A stretch of DNA of 64,000 bases from an uncultured Veillonellaceae bacterium (GTDB taxonomy: Bacteria > Bacillota > Negativicutes > Veillonellales > Dialisteraceae), in assembly GCA_958348245.1 (NCBI GenBank), contig CATVYJ010000003.1, forward strand, positions 62,001 through 126,000, given 5' to 3'. Numbering within the stretch: the first letter of the stretch is position 1; the number at the start of each line of letters is the position of its first letter. The notes under the pieces are model-generated. The model did not search any database and was not told the origin of the DNA. It saw only the letters and a program-made list of their open reading frames with translations. The position numbers and the translations under genes were made by a program. Below are positions 17,014 to 26,217 of the stretch, one piece after another.

Positions 17014-17265
17014 ATGGTCCATCATGATCCGACAACCTGTAAATTTACCATTGAAAATCCGGAAGGCACGTCCTGGCTGGAGTATAAAGAAGACGCCGAT
17101 GCGGTGACCGTCCTGCACACGGTCGTCCCGAAGGCGCTGTCCGGCCGCGGGCTTGCGGGCCAGCTGGCAGACGCCGCGTGGACGTACACGAAAGAGCAGC
17201 ATAAAGCCATCCGCTCGGAATGCTCCTATATGACAGCCTGGCTGAAGCGTCACGGCGAAGCGTGA
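17014..17265 (+). CDS. Small GNAT-fold N-acetyltransferase (YjdJ-like)
   Basis: 83 residues matching the short one-domain Acetyltransf_CG family: FTIENPEGTSWLEYKED, HTVVPKALSGRGLAGQLADAA (acetyl-CoA pyrophosphate loop, V..AL.GRGLA), and IRSECSYMTAWLKRH. Substrate unknown. ATG chosen over an in-frame GTG three codons upstream because AAAGGAGG sits 8 nt before it. Stand-alone unit with its own promoter and terminator. Confidence 0.85.
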   Translation: MVHHDPTTCKFTIENPEGTSWLEYKEDADAVTVLHTVVPKALSGRGLAGQLADAAWTYTKEQHKAIRSECSYMTAWLKRHGEA

Positions 17266-17288
17266 TCCTTCTCCCCTTCCCTTTTCTG

Positions 17289-17312
17289 AAGCAGCCCGGC
17301 GCTGCTTTTTCT
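17289..17312 (+). terminator. Terminator after the GNAT gene
   Basis: AAGCAGC-CCGGC-GCTGCTT hairpin followed by TTTCTTT. Confidence 0.75.
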
Positions 17313-17369
17313 TTGCCGTTCTTTTCCCTTTCTGCGGAAATCATTTCCTAATTCTCTTCGGACCCTGCC

Positions 17370-17975
17370 ATGTACACTTCATCCCTGTTTCAAAGCCCGG
17401 CGGCATTCAGCAGCATCCGGGATACGCTGGAAGATATCACGCTCCACTTCACCTACCTCATGCGGCTCAAATCACAGCCGCTCTACGAGCATTCGGTGCG
17501 CGTAGCGAATTACGCCGGCGCGACGGCGCTTCACATGCGTCTTCCCGCGAACGAGGCGGCGCTCATCCGCTACGCGGGTCTCCTGCATGACATCGGTCTG
17601 CTTACCATGCCGAACCGCGTGCTGGATCATTTCCCGAATCTGTCCACGCGGGAGTTTCAGCTGTACAAGAAGCATCCCGATCTGGGGGCAAACATGCTGG
17701 AGACGAATCCCGCCTGCCAGGATCTCATCCCCTACGTGCGCTTCCACCACGAGCAATGGGACGGCGGCGGCTGGCCGAAGCATCTGAAAAAAGTAAATAT
17801 TCCGCTGGGCGCGCGTATCCTCGCCATCGCCAGCTATTACGACAGCACCATTTATTCCGCGCCGGACTTCCGGCAGAAAACAAAAGCCGAAGTGACGCAG
17901 GCGCTCTTCAGCGGCTCGGGCAGCCTCTTTGATCCGGAAGTGACTCTGGCATTCCTCCACGTGCTGTACCGGTAA
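17370..17975 (+). CDS. HD-GYP-like phosphohydrolase domain protein
   Basis: 201 residues, essentially a single HD domain: H in YEHSVRVANYAG, the HD pair in RYAGLLHDIGLL, a Lys/His in KKHPDLGANML, the second HH in VRFHHEQWDGGGWPKHL and ILAIASYYDS. HD-GYP domains hydrolyse cyclic di-GMP; here the GYP signature is GWP and the protein is shorter than usual, so the substrate is uncertain. No sensor domain. The Shine-Dalgarno is weak. It converges on comF at a shared bidirectional terminator. Confidence 0.8.
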   Translation: MYTSSLFQSPAAFSSIRDTLEDITLHFTYLMRLKSQPLYEHSVRVANYAGATALHMRLPANEAALIRYAGLLHDIGLLTMPNRVLDHFPNLSTREFQLYKKHPDLGANMLETNPACQDLIPYVRFHHEQWDGGGWPKHLKKVNIPLGARILAIASYYDSTIYSAPDFRQKTKAEVTQALFSGSGSLFDPEVTLAFLHVLYR

Positions 17976-17983
17976 ATTGTACG

Positions 17984-18029
17984 AAAAAAGACCTCAGGAC
18001 TCTTTTGCAAGAGTGTCTGAGGTCTTTTT
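17984..18029. terminator. Bidirectional terminator between the HD gene and comF
   Basis: AAGACCTCAGGACTCTT / AAGAGTGTCTGAGGTCTT stem with A- and T-runs on the two sides; serves both convergent genes. Confidence 0.85.
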
Positions 18030-18042
18030 ATCTGCAAAGGCA

Positions 18043-18693
18043 TTAGACCGCGCCGCTCGCCGCGGTGAAGCCCATGACGGACGCCGCGCCGGCCCGGCGG
18101 AGCTCCCGCGCCGCTTCCCCAAGCGTTGCGCCCGTGGTGTATACGTCATCCACAAGAAGCACGCGCCGCCCCGCGGCCGAGCGGCCCCGGTTCACGTGGA
18201 ATGCGCCGCGCACATTGTCCCGCCGCGCCTCCCGGGAGAGCTTTGACTGCACCTTCGTATCCCGGATGCGCACGAGAAAATCCGGGATGTATTCTTTTCC
18301 CGCCCGCGTAAGAAAATCCGAAAAAATTTCATCGCACTGGTTATAGCCGCGCTCCGCCCGGCGCGCCGCGGAAAGAGGCACCGGCACGGCCAGATCGTAG
18401 GAGCTGAGCCGGTCCCACCAGGGAAAGGCCTCCAGCAGCTGGGAAAAGACGCGCCCCCGGCTCCTCCGCCCGCCGTACTTGAGCTGAAGGATGCATTCCC
18501 GAAGCGCTCCGTCATACTGGCAGCAGGTGTAGCATCCATCCAGCGCACCCCGGCGCGAATCCGCGATAAGCCGGGGATGCCAGAACGCGGCGAGACACGT
18601 CCTGCACCACGGCGCGTCCGCCCGGGTCATGCGCCCGCAGCCGGGACAGCGCACCGGAAAAAGCAGATCCAGCAGCGCCTGCCCCCACGTCAT
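18043..18693 (-). CDS. comF: ComF family protein (phosphoribosyltransferase-like competence protein)
   Basis: 216 residues: an N-terminal zinc-finger-like part (CPGCG...CRTC...CYTC) and a C-terminal phosphoribosyltransferase fold with the PRPP loop VLLVDDVYTTGATL. ComFC-type proteins act in DNA uptake/transformation with ComFA and ComEC. It overlaps recD2 by 4 nt, consistent with a DNA-processing unit. Confidence 0.9.
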   Translation of the reverse strand: MTWGQALLDLLFPVRCPGCGRMTRADAPWCRTCLAAFWHPRLIADSRRGALDGCYTCCQYDGALRECILQLKYGGRRSRGRVFSQLLEAFPWWDRLSSYDLAVPVPLSAARRAERGYNQCDEIFSDFLTRAGKEYIPDFLVRIRDTKVQSKLSREARRDNVRGAFHVNRGRSAAGRRVLLVDDVYTTGATLGEAARELRRAGAASVMGFTAASGAV

Positions 18694-20816
18694 GGCGCGG
18701 CCTCCCCCGCGAGAAGCGGCAGAAACAGGCTGCAGCGGCCTGCCATGCGGTGATTGCGCACCGCCGCGGCAAGCGCTTCCCCGGTCGTAATGAGCACGGT
18801 GCGGCGGCTCGCGCGGGTCACGCCGGTATAGAGAAGATTCCGCTGGAGCATCACCCGCTGTGACGGAAGCAGCACGAGAATGACCCGCTCGTATTCGCTG
18901 CCCTGACTCTTGTGGACCGTCACGGCGTAGGCGAGCCGGAGATCCCGCTTCTCTTCGCCTTCATAGACCACTTCTTTCTCCGGAAAATGGACGAAGACTT
19001 TCGGCCCCGATACCGCCCATACGATCCCGATATCCCCATTGTACACGCCTTTTTCGTAGTCGTTCTTCGTCTGCATTACCTTATCGCCCCGGCAGAAACC
19101 GCTGCGCACGCCGGTTTCTCTCTGTACGTACGACTGAATGGCTTCGTTCAGATGATCCACGCCGCACACGCCGCGGTACATGGGAGACAGCACCTGCATG
19201 TCCCATTTCCGATCGTCTTCGTCGTAATGCCCGTCCCGGCAGAGCTGCATAACGAGCGAGAAGGCTTCGTCTTCGCTGTCCACGAAGCACACCTGAAACT
19301 CGCCGTCCCGATCCGGCTGCGGCATTTCCCCTTCGCGGATGCGGGCGGCGTTTTCAATGATGCCGCTTCCCTCTTTCTGCCGGAAAATACGCTGAAGGCG
19401 CGCCACTGGCACTTCGCCCCAGGCAATGAGGTCTTTCAGCGGCGCGCCCGGCCCTACAGGCGGAAGCTGATCCACATCGCCCACAAGAATCAGCCTCGCC
19501 CCTTCCTTCATCGCGCAGAGCAGACGGTAAAAAAGAAGCATATCCAGCATGGACGCTTCATCTACGATAATAAGATCTTCCCGCAGCGGTTCCGATTCAT
19601 TTTTCCCGAAAAACGTTTTGTCCCCGTGCATCTCCGCTTCCAGCGCCTTGTGCACCGTGTCCGCATTGCGTCCGCACGCCAGCGACAGACGCTTCGCCGC
19701 GCGGCCCGTGGGCGCCATGAGTCGCACTTTCTTTCCATACTGCTCCGCCGCAGTCATGATCGCCTGCACAAGGGTCGTCTTTCCCGTGCCGGGGCCGCCG
19801 GTAATAATAAGAAGGCCGGACTCCATGGCCTGCTCCACCGCTTCTGCCTGTTCATCTGCCAGTGTAAGACGGCGTTCCCGCTCAAATTTTTCCATGGCGA
19901 GCTTCGCGCTTCCCATATACCCTTCGCGCAGAAGGAGCCGCACCCGATGGCGGGCCTCCGTCTCCGCTTCGTAGAGGGACGGGAGATACAGAAAAAGCCG
20001 GTCCCGCCAGATGAGAGAAGGGATCTCTCCCACCTCTACCGCCTCCTGTCCCGCAGCCGCAGCCGCTTCTTCTTCGATCTGCAGGAGAAGCGCCGCCTGC
20101 CGGTACGCCGCTCCGGCGGGCACGCAGCAGTGTCCCTCCATGGAGAATCCGGTGAGCACATGAAAAATGCCGCTGATGATGCGCGCTTCATCAAGAGGGC
20201 TCACGCCTTCTTTCATGGCGATGCGGTCTGCCATCTGAAACGTGAGGCCGGCCACCTCCCGCACAAGCCGGTAAGGCTCCTTCCGGAGCACGCGGTCGAG
20301 CCCTTCTCCATACAGTTTCTGCAGAACCTGCGCAAACCGGGACGGCACGTCCGCCGACTGCAGAAAAAGCACCAGATCCCGCTGCGCCGCGCCCGCTTCA
20401 TAAGAAGCGCGGATGCGCGCGAGCGTTTTCGGGCCGATGCCGGGCACATCGAGGAGCGCGTCCATGTTTGTATCCATCACTTCGAGCGCGCGGCGGCCGA
20501 AGGCATCGACAATGCGCTTCGCCATGACGGGTCCGACGCCTTCGATTTCTCCGGAGGCGAGATACTGCTCGATATCCTCCGCCCGCTCAGGCCGTACGGG
20601 GGCCATGGACACGGCTTTGAACTGCATGCCAAAACGGGGATGCCGTACCCAGCATCCCCGCAGTGCGACGGTCTGCCCCGCAGAAGGTACGCCCACCTGT
20701 CCCGCCGCGGTGACAGGCGCTCCGCCGCCGTCCGGTTTCAGGCGGAATACGGAAAATACGCCGTCCGCGCTCTGAAATACAATCGCCGCGACTGTGCCCC
20801 GCAGCTCTTCCATCAT
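18690..20816 (-). CDS. recD2: ATP-dependent helicase RecD2
   Basis: About 708 residues: N-terminal OB-like and helix-hairpin-helix part (EGVGPVMAKRIVDAFG, DVPGIGPKTLARI), superfamily 1 helicase motifs including Walker A IITGGPGTGKTTLVQA, Walker B DLIIVDEASMLDM, LVGDVDQLPPVGPG, and motif VI AVTVHKSQGSEYERV. RecD2 is a 5'-3' helicase of repair/recombination in bacteria lacking full RecBCD. Start at MMEELRG (20816), within the chorismate mutase stop (ATGATG); the in-frame extension upstream overlaps that gene. Confidence 0.94.
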   Translation of the reverse strand: MMEELRGTVAAIVFQSADGVFSVFRLKPDGGGAPVTAAGQVGVPSAGQTVALRGCWVRHPRFGMQFKAVSMAPVRPERAEDIEQYLASGEIEGVGPVMAKRIVDAFGRRALEVMDTNMDALLDVPGIGPKTLARIRASYEAGAAQRDLVLFLQSADVPSRFAQVLQKLYGEGLDRVLRKEPYRLVREVAGLTFQMADRIAMKEGVSPLDEARIISGIFHVLTGFSMEGHCCVPAGAAYRQAALLLQIEEEAAAAAGQEAVEVGEIPSLIWRDRLFLYLPSLYEAETEARHRVRLLLREGYMGSAKLAMEKFERERRLTLADEQAEAVEQAMESGLLIITGGPGTGKTTLVQAIMTAAEQYGKKVRLMAPTGRAAKRLSLACGRNADTVHKALEAEMHGDKTFFGKNESEPLREDLIIVDEASMLDMLLFYRLLCAMKEGARLILVGDVDQLPPVGPGAPLKDLIAWGEVPVARLQRIFRQKEGSGIIENAARIREGEMPQPDRDGEFQVCFVDSEDEAFSLVMQLCRDGHYDEDDRKWDMQVLSPMYRGVCGVDHLNEAIQSYVQRETGVRSGFCRGDKVMQTKNDYEKGVYNGDIGIVWAVSGPKVFVHFPEKEVVYEGEEKRDLRLAYAVTVHKSQGSEYERVILVLLPSQRVMLQRNLLYTGVTRASRRTVLITTGEALAAAVRNHRMAGRCSLFLPLLAGEAAP

Positions 20817-21091
20817 GACCGGCGCTCCGTCTCGGCGCGCTGCCTTTCCTTGGAAAGATCCATCAGCAGCTGGTACCACCGGCGGAAATAAGGCCGGTTG
20901 GCCGCGTCGGCAAGAAGCGCCGAGAGCTCGCGGATATTTTTTTCCTCCCGCGCCGCGTCATATACCGGGCGGCCGCTTTTCATCTTGCACAGGGCCACCT
21001 CCCGGGAAAGAGCCATGCGCCGCTCAAACAGCGCCGCCATATCCTTGTCCACTTTGCGGATTTCTTCCCGCACCGCATCCAGTTCGTCCAT
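20813..21091 (-). CDS. Chorismate mutase (AroQ type)
   Basis: 92-residue all-helical protein with the AroQ pattern: DELDAVREEIRKVDKDMAALFERRMALSREVALCK (Arg, Lys/Arg active-site residues), then PVYDAAREEKNIREL. It converts chorismate to prephenate for Phe/Tyr synthesis. It stands alone, not fused to prephenate dehydratase or DAHP synthase, and sits between proS and recD2, overlapping recD2 by 4 nt. Confidence 0.88.
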   Translation of the reverse strand: MDELDAVREEIRKVDKDMAALFERRMALSREVALCKMKSGRPVYDAAREEKNIRELSALLADAANRPYFRRWYQLLMDLSKERQRAETERRS

Positions 21092-21118
21092 GGCCGCCTC
21101 CTGTGAAAGAATGACCGC

Positions 21119-22843
21119 TTACAGATTTTTCGCGTGGAGGTCTTCCAGAATCTCCATGACTTTCGCCTTGCATTCCGCGAGCGGCACCTCAATGGTCTCG
21201 CCCGTGCGGCGCACGCGGATCTCCACGTTGCCCGACTCCTGCCATTTCTTCCCGATGGTGACGCGCACGGGATAGCCGATGAGGTCGGCGTCCTTGAATT
21301 TGATGCCCGCCCGTTCGTTCCGGTCATCCAGCACCACTTCGTCCGCCTTTTCTTCAAATGCATCGTAGAGAGAGCGAGCCGCCGCCATGACCGCTTCGTC
21401 CTTGTTGTTCGCAGGGACGATGACCGCTTCATAGGGCGCGATAGCCGCAGGCCAGATGATGCCGTCGTCGTCGTGGCTCTGCTCGATGGCCGCCGCCATG
21501 GTGCGGGACACGCCGATGCCGTAGCAGCCCATCACCATGGGCTGGGACTTGCCGTTCTGATCGAGATAGGTGCAGCCCAGCGCTTCGCTGTACTTCGTGC
21601 CCAGCTTGAACACCTGCCCCACTTCGATGCCCTTCTTGATTTCGATGGGGCCGCCGCATTCGGGGCATACGTCGTCCGCAGTAATCATGCGGATGGTCTC
21701 CACGCGCACGTCGCCGAAGTCGCGGGCGGGGTTCACGTGGATGTAGTGCATGTCCTTCTGATTGCCGCCGCAGCAGGCGTCCTGCATTTCCATGACGGTC
21801 TTGTCCACCACGATGTCGAAGTTCTCCGTCCGGGTAAGACCGATGGGACTGATATACCCGGCCGTCAGGCCGCACGCCGCGAGATCTTCGTCGGACGCCA
21901 TGCCCACCGTGGACGCGCCGTAAATGTTCTGGAGGCGCACTTCGTTCACTTCGTGGTCGCCGCGCACCATGGCGAGCACCACTTTGTCGTCCAGTTTATA
22001 CACCACGGCCTTCACGGACTGTTCGACCGGGGCGTGGAGGTAATCGCAGACCATCTCGATGGTGTGCTGCCCCGGCGTCGCCACCAGTTCTTTCTCCCGG
22101 TCATTGCGGATGGCGCAGGGAAGCGCATTCGGCTCCACCGCTTCCGTATTCGCCGCAAAGGAGCAGTGTTTGCAGTAGGCCACATCCGCTTCGCCCGAAT
22201 CGGCGAGCGCCTCAAATTCGTGGGTGGTGCTGCCGCCGATGGCGCCGGAGTCTGCCAGCACCGGACGGAAGTGGAGCCCGCACCGGGTGAAGATGCGGGT
22301 GTAGGCGTCGTACATGAGCTGGTACTGATGATCGAGACCTTCCCAGTCTTTATCAAAAGTGTAGCCGTCCTTCATGATGAATTCTCGGCCGCGCATGAGG
22401 CCGAAGCGGGGGCGCAGTTCGTCGCGGTACTTGTTCTGGATCTGATAAAGGCTCACGGGGAGCTGCTTGTACGAGCTCGTGTCCATGTGCACCAGCGTGG
22501 TGATCATTTCCTCGTGGGTCGGCGCGAGGCAGTACTGGCGGCCGTGACGGTCCTGCAGGCGGAACATCTCATCGCCGTACACCGCCCAGCGGCCGGTCTG
22601 CTGCCAGATTTCCGCCGGCTGAATGATGGGCATCTGAATTTCCTGCGCGCCGGTCTTGTTGATTTCCTCGCGGATAATGGCCTCGATCTTCTGCAGCGTG
22701 CGCCACGCCAGCGGCAGATACACGTAAATGCCGCCCACGATCTTGCGGATCATCCCCGCCTTGAGCATGTATTTGTGGCTGATGACCACCGCTTCCGCCG
22801 GAATTTCTCTGAGAGTCGGACTGTACAATCTGGATGCTAACAA
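21119..22843 (-). CDS. proS: Prolyl-tRNA synthetase (bacterial type with editing domain)
   Basis: 574 residues: class II motif 1-3 core (AGMIRKIVGGIYVYLPLAWR, RDELRPRFGLMRGREFIMKDGYTFD, GCYGIGVSRTMAAAIEQ), an inserted YbaK-like editing domain (~220-400) and a C-terminal anticodon-binding domain (IAPYEAVIVPANNKD). It charges tRNA-Pro and clears Ala-tRNA-Pro. It has its own promoter after ispG. Confidence 0.97.
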   Translation of the reverse strand: MLASRLYSPTLREIPAEAVVISHKYMLKAGMIRKIVGGIYVYLPLAWRTLQKIEAIIREEINKTGAQEIQMPIIQPAEIWQQTGRWAVYGDEMFRLQDRHGRQYCLAPTHEEMITTLVHMDTSSYKQLPVSLYQIQNKYRDELRPRFGLMRGREFIMKDGYTFDKDWEGLDHQYQLMYDAYTRIFTRCGLHFRPVLADSGAIGGSTTHEFEALADSGEADVAYCKHCSFAANTEAVEPNALPCAIRNDREKELVATPGQHTIEMVCDYLHAPVEQSVKAVVYKLDDKVVLAMVRGDHEVNEVRLQNIYGASTVGMASDEDLAACGLTAGYISPIGLTRTENFDIVVDKTVMEMQDACCGGNQKDMHYIHVNPARDFGDVRVETIRMITADDVCPECGGPIEIKKGIEVGQVFKLGTKYSEALGCTYLDQNGKSQPMVMGCYGIGVSRTMAAAIEQSHDDDGIIWPAAIAPYEAVIVPANNKDEAVMAAARSLYDAFEEKADEVVLDDRNERAGIKFKDADLIGYPVRVTIGKKWQESGNVEIRVRRTGETIEVPLAECKAKVMEILEDLHAKNL

Positions 22844-22909
22844 CGAAATCTCCTCCTATGCCGGCCGCAGGGCCGCTCCATATCAAAGTAAATGGGAATT
22901 TTTCTACTT

Positions 22910-22938
22910 ATTATAAACCGTTTGTCTGTTTCTGAAAA
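22910..22938 (-). promoter_or_regulatory. Promoter of proS
   Basis: Minus strand TTTTCA (22933-22938), 17-nt spacer, TATAAT (22910-22915), about 67 nt before the proS ATG. The leader is too short for a T-box. Confidence 0.65.
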
Positions 22939-22951
22939 CAGAGCGGCGATA

Positions 22952-24016
22952 TCACCGCCGGTTTTCCTCTTCGTATTTGCGGATTTCTTCCATGAGCGCG
23001 TCGATGAGCTCTCCTTCGGGCAGGCTTTTCAGCACCTTACCGTGGCGGAAGAGCACGCCGCTTCCCTTGCCGCAGGCGATGCCGAAGTCCGCTTCCCGCG
23101 CTTCGCCGGGGCCGTTTACGGCGCACCCCATGACGGCAATGCGGAGCGGCGACCGGAAGGCTTTCAGCTTTTCCTCCACGGTCTGCGCGATGCGAATGAG
23201 GTCCACCTGGGTGCGTCCGCAGGTGGGGCAGGAAATGAGCACGGGACCGTACTGCGCAAGTCCCAGCGCGGAAAGGATTTCCCTGGCGGCGCGCACTTCC
23301 TTCACCGGATCGTCCGTGAGCGACACGCGGAGGGTATCGCCGATCCCGTCCAGCAGGAGAGAGCCGATGCCGATGGCGGACTTGATGGTGCCCCGGTAGG
23401 CGGTGCCCGCTTCGGTCACGCCCAGGTGGAGCGGATAGTCCGTGCGCTCCGCGAGAAGCCGGTTGGCCCGGACCATCATCGGCACGTCGGTGGACTTGAC
23501 GGAGATGACGATGTCGTGGAACTGTTCGTCTTCCAGTATGCGCACATGTTCCATCGCCCCTTCCACCATGCCTTCCGCCGTAGGATGGCCGCCGAATCTG
23601 TCAAGGATGTGCTGCGGAAGCGATCCCGCATTGATGCCGATGCGGATGGGCACCCTCATTTCCCTCGCGGCGTCCACCACTTTCACCACGTTCTCCCGGC
23701 GGCCGATGTTCCCCGGATTGATGCGGAGCGCATCCACCCCCGCCTCCAGGGCGGTGAGGGCGAGCCGGTAATCAAAATGGATATCCGCGACGAGGGGCAC
23801 CTGCGTGAGTTTCCGCAGACCCCGCAGAGCCTCCGCCGCTTCTTTATTGGGAATGGCCACGCGCACGATATCCGCCCCGGCCGCGCCGAGCGTATGGATC
23901 TGCGCCGCCGCGCGGGCCGTGTCTACGGGGCTGTACGTGCTCATGGACTGAATGGCGATGGGCGCGCCGCCTCCGACGGCGACTCCGCCCACCATGACCT
24001 GTCTTGTGTGTTTCAT
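22952..24016 (-). CDS. ispG: 4-hydroxy-3-methylbut-2-enyl-diphosphate synthase (IspG/GcpE)
   Basis: 354 residues: TIM-barrel start (VMVGGVAVGGGAPIAIQSMSTY), DIHFDYRLALTALE, RINPGNIG, and the C-terminal 4Fe-4S cysteines in SCPTCGRTQVDL and MGCAVNGPGEA. Seventh step of the MEP isoprenoid pathway; dxr, another MEP gene, lies two genes upstream. Confidence 0.97.
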   Translation of the reverse strand: MKHTRQVMVGGVAVGGGAPIAIQSMSTYSPVDTARAAAQIHTLGAAGADIVRVAIPNKEAAEALRGLRKLTQVPLVADIHFDYRLALTALEAGVDALRINPGNIGRRENVVKVVDAAREMRVPIRIGINAGSLPQHILDRFGGHPTAEGMVEGAMEHVRILEDEQFHDIVISVKSTDVPMMVRANRLLAERTDYPLHLGVTEAGTAYRGTIKSAIGIGSLLLDGIGDTLRVSLTDDPVKEVRAAREILSALGLAQYGPVLISCPTCGRTQVDLIRIAQTVEEKLKAFRSPLRIAVMGCAVNGPGEAREADFGIACGKGSGVLFRHGKVLKSLPEGELIDALMEEIRKYEEENRR

Positions 24017-24037
24017 ACCGTTCTCCTTATGAAGCCG

Positions 24038-25060
24038 CTACCGGGACAGCGCGGACAGATCCTGAAAGGTGGCGAACAAAAAGAGTCCCACCAGCAGGGT
24101 GATGCCCACCGTCTGGATATAATAGAGCGCCCGGTCCGGCAGTTTCCGCCCGCAGAGCGCCTCTCCCAGCGTGAGGAAAAAAAGCCCGCCGTCCAACAGC
24201 GGAATGGGAAAGAGATTCAAAATCCCCAGATTCAGGCTCAGAATGGCAATGAACAGGAAAAACTGCGTGAGCCCCACTTCCGCGACCGTTCCGGCCATGC
24301 GCGCCACGCCGATGGGGCCCGCCACGTCGGCCGACCGGCCCGTGATGATGTCCGCCAGTCCTGCCGCGATGGCTTTCACAATGAACGCGCACCGGTCCGC
24401 GCCGAGAATCGCCGCTTCGCCCACACTCACGGGACGGCTCTCCAGCAGAGGCGTAATGCCCACGACGGCCCGGCCCTGTCCGTTGTCCTGCGGAATGACG
24501 GAGACGTTCTCTTCCCGGCCGTCCCGCGCAAGCGTCAGCGACACCACACGATTTCCTTTCGAGGCGAGCACGTCCGCCAGATCCGTCCATGCGTCGACCG
24601 CCGCGCCGTCCACAGCCGACACCCGGTCGCCCGGCCGGAGCCCCGCCGACGCCGCCGGCGAATCGGGCAGCACCGCGCCGATGACCGGCGTATTCGGGAA
24701 GGACTGCACGCCCATCGCGAGAAACAGTCCCATGAAAATGAGAAACGCAGAGAGGATATTCATGAGCGATCCCGCGGAAATCACGAGAAGCCGCGCCCAT
24801 ACGGGCCGCTCGGTGAAAGCCCGCGGGTCCGTGCTCTCCCCGGGATTCATCCCCATGATTTTATTGAACCCTCCCAGAGGGAAAAGGCGGAGCGAATACT
24901 CCGTCTCCCCGTTTCGGACGGACCAGAGCTTCGGACCAAAGCCCACCGCAAATTCTTCCACTTTCATCCCGGTGAGCTTGGCTGTGATAAAGTGCCCCCC
25001 TTCGTGGACAAGCACAATCACGCCGAACACGATGATGGGCGCGAGAATGTCCGTCAGCAT
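24038..25060 (-). CDS. rseP: Site-2 metalloprotease RseP/RasP
   Basis: 340 residues from ATG 25060 (MLTDILAPIIVFGVIVLVHEGGHF). The zinc motif HEGGH is in TM1, a PDZ domain lies in the middle (VLPDSPAASAGLRPGDRVSAVDG), and the second active motif FPIPLLDGG near the C-terminus completes the family signature. It cuts transmembrane anti-sigma factors or signal-peptide remnants. It overlaps dxr by 7 nt; dxr-rseP-ispG is a common order. Confidence 0.95.
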   Translation of the reverse strand: MLTDILAPIIVFGVIVLVHEGGHFITAKLTGMKVEEFAVGFGPKLWSVRNGETEYSLRLFPLGGFNKIMGMNPGESTDPRAFTERPVWARLLVISAGSLMNILSAFLIFMGLFLAMGVQSFPNTPVIGAVLPDSPAASAGLRPGDRVSAVDGAAVDAWTDLADVLASKGNRVVSLTLARDGREENVSVIPQDNGQGRAVVGITPLLESRPVSVGEAAILGADRCAFIVKAIAAGLADIITGRSADVAGPIGVARMAGTVAEVGLTQFFLFIAILSLNLGILNLFPIPLLDGGLFFLTLGEALCGRKLPDRALYYIQTVGITLLVGLFLFATFQDLSALSR

Positions 25061-26217
25061 GGAGCCATCCTCCCGATGGCAGACCGCGCGGCCGCTCTGG
25101 CCCGGTGGTCCGCATCCCACACGGCGTCGATGGACGGCACGGGCCTCGCGGTCCATCCGTCCAGCACGGCCTCCACCACGTCGAAAATCTGCAGGAAGGT
25201 CACGCGTCCTTCCACAAAGGCCGCCACCGCTTCCTCGTCCGCCGCGTTCAGCGCCGCGGTCATATCCCCGCCGGCTTCGCCCGCCGCATAGGCGAGACGG
25301 AGCGAGCGGAAGACGCTCGTGTCGGGTTCCGATACGAGAATGGACGACAGCGCGCCCCAGTCCACGAAAGAATGGGACGGCGACGGGAGCCGTTCCGGAT
25401 ACGTCAGGGCAAACTGGATGGGCAGGCGCATATCCGGCTCTCCCAGCTGGGCCAGAATGGAGCCGTCATCGTACTCCACCATGGAATGAATGAGGCTCTG
25501 AGGCTGCACCACCACCTGAATGCGCCCATAGGGCACGCGGAAAAGCCAGTGCGCCTCGATGATCTCCAAGCCTTTATTGAACATGGTGGCCGAATCGATG
25601 GTAACCTTCCGCCCCATATGCCACGTGGGATGGGCGAGGCAGTCCGCGAGCGTCACCTGCGCGAGCTCTTCCCTCGTCCGGCCCCGGAACGGCCCGCCCG
25701 AAGCCGTGAGCAGAAGACGATGCACATGCTTCCCATCCTGCCCGAGCAGGCACTGGAAAATGGCGCTGTGCTCACTGTCTACGGGGCGGATGACGATCCC
25801 CGCTTCATCCGCGGCTTTCGTCACCAACGCGCCGCCGGTGACGAGCGTTTCTTTATTGGCGAGCGCCAGCTCTTTTCCCTGCCGGATGGCTTCCAGCGTG
25901 GGCGCAAGACCGGCGATGCCCACCACGGCCACAAGGACGAGATCCACGTCGGCGCGGCGCACCGCCTCGACAAGCGCATTCTCCCCGATCAAGACTTCCG
26001 CCGTCCCTTCGTACCGGCTGCGGAAAGCCCGTCCCGCCGCTTCGTCTGTCACGGCGACGCATCGGGGCTGAAACTCCTCCGCCTGTGCAAGCAGCGCGTC
26101 CACGCTGGAATGCGCCGCCAGCACCGCCGCATGAAAACGGTCGTGATGCAGGCGGATCACGTCGAGCGTCTGCGTGCCGATCGAGCCCGTAGAGCCGAGC
26201 ACTGCGATTTCTTTCAT
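25054..26217 (-). CDS. dxr: 1-deoxy-D-xylulose-5-phosphate reductoisomerase
   Basis: 387 residues from ATG 26217 (MKEIAVLGSTGSIGTQTLDVIRLH). NADPH-binding GSTGSIG, the linker ALANKETLVTGG, substrate/metal motifs VDSEHSAIFQCL, LTASGGPFRG and HPTWHMGRKVTIDSATMFNKGLE are intact. First committed step of the MEP pathway. It overlaps cdsA by 4 nt. Confidence 0.97.
   Translation of the reverse strand: MKEIAVLGSTGSIGTQTLDVIRLHHDRFHAAVLAAHSSVDALLAQAEEFQPRCVAVTDEAAGRAFRSRYEGTAEVLIGENALVEAVRRADVDLVLVAVVGIAGLAPTLEAIRQGKELALANKETLVTGGALVTKAADEAGIVIRPVDSEHSAIFQCLLGQDGKHVHRLLLTASGGPFRGRTREELAQVTLADCLAHPTWHMGRKVTIDSATMFNKGLEIIEAHWLFRVPYGRIQVVVQPQSLIHSMVEYDDGSILAQLGEPDMRLPIQFALTYPERLPSPSHSFVDWGALSSILVSEPDTSVFRSLRLAYAAGEAGGDMTAALNAADEEAVAAFVEGRVTFLQIFDVVEAVLDGWTARPVPSIDAVWDADHRARAAARSAIGRMAPC

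Noticed and set aside
22844..22951. T-box leader before proS (and before leuS at 50872-50940)
   Set aside because: Both leaders are too short from the predicted start sites and lack the TGGNACCGCG antiterminator box.
22892..25291. 799-codon plus-strand frame opposite ispG and rseP
   Set aside because: Antisense shadow; the minus strand encodes complete IspG and RseP with catalytic motifs.
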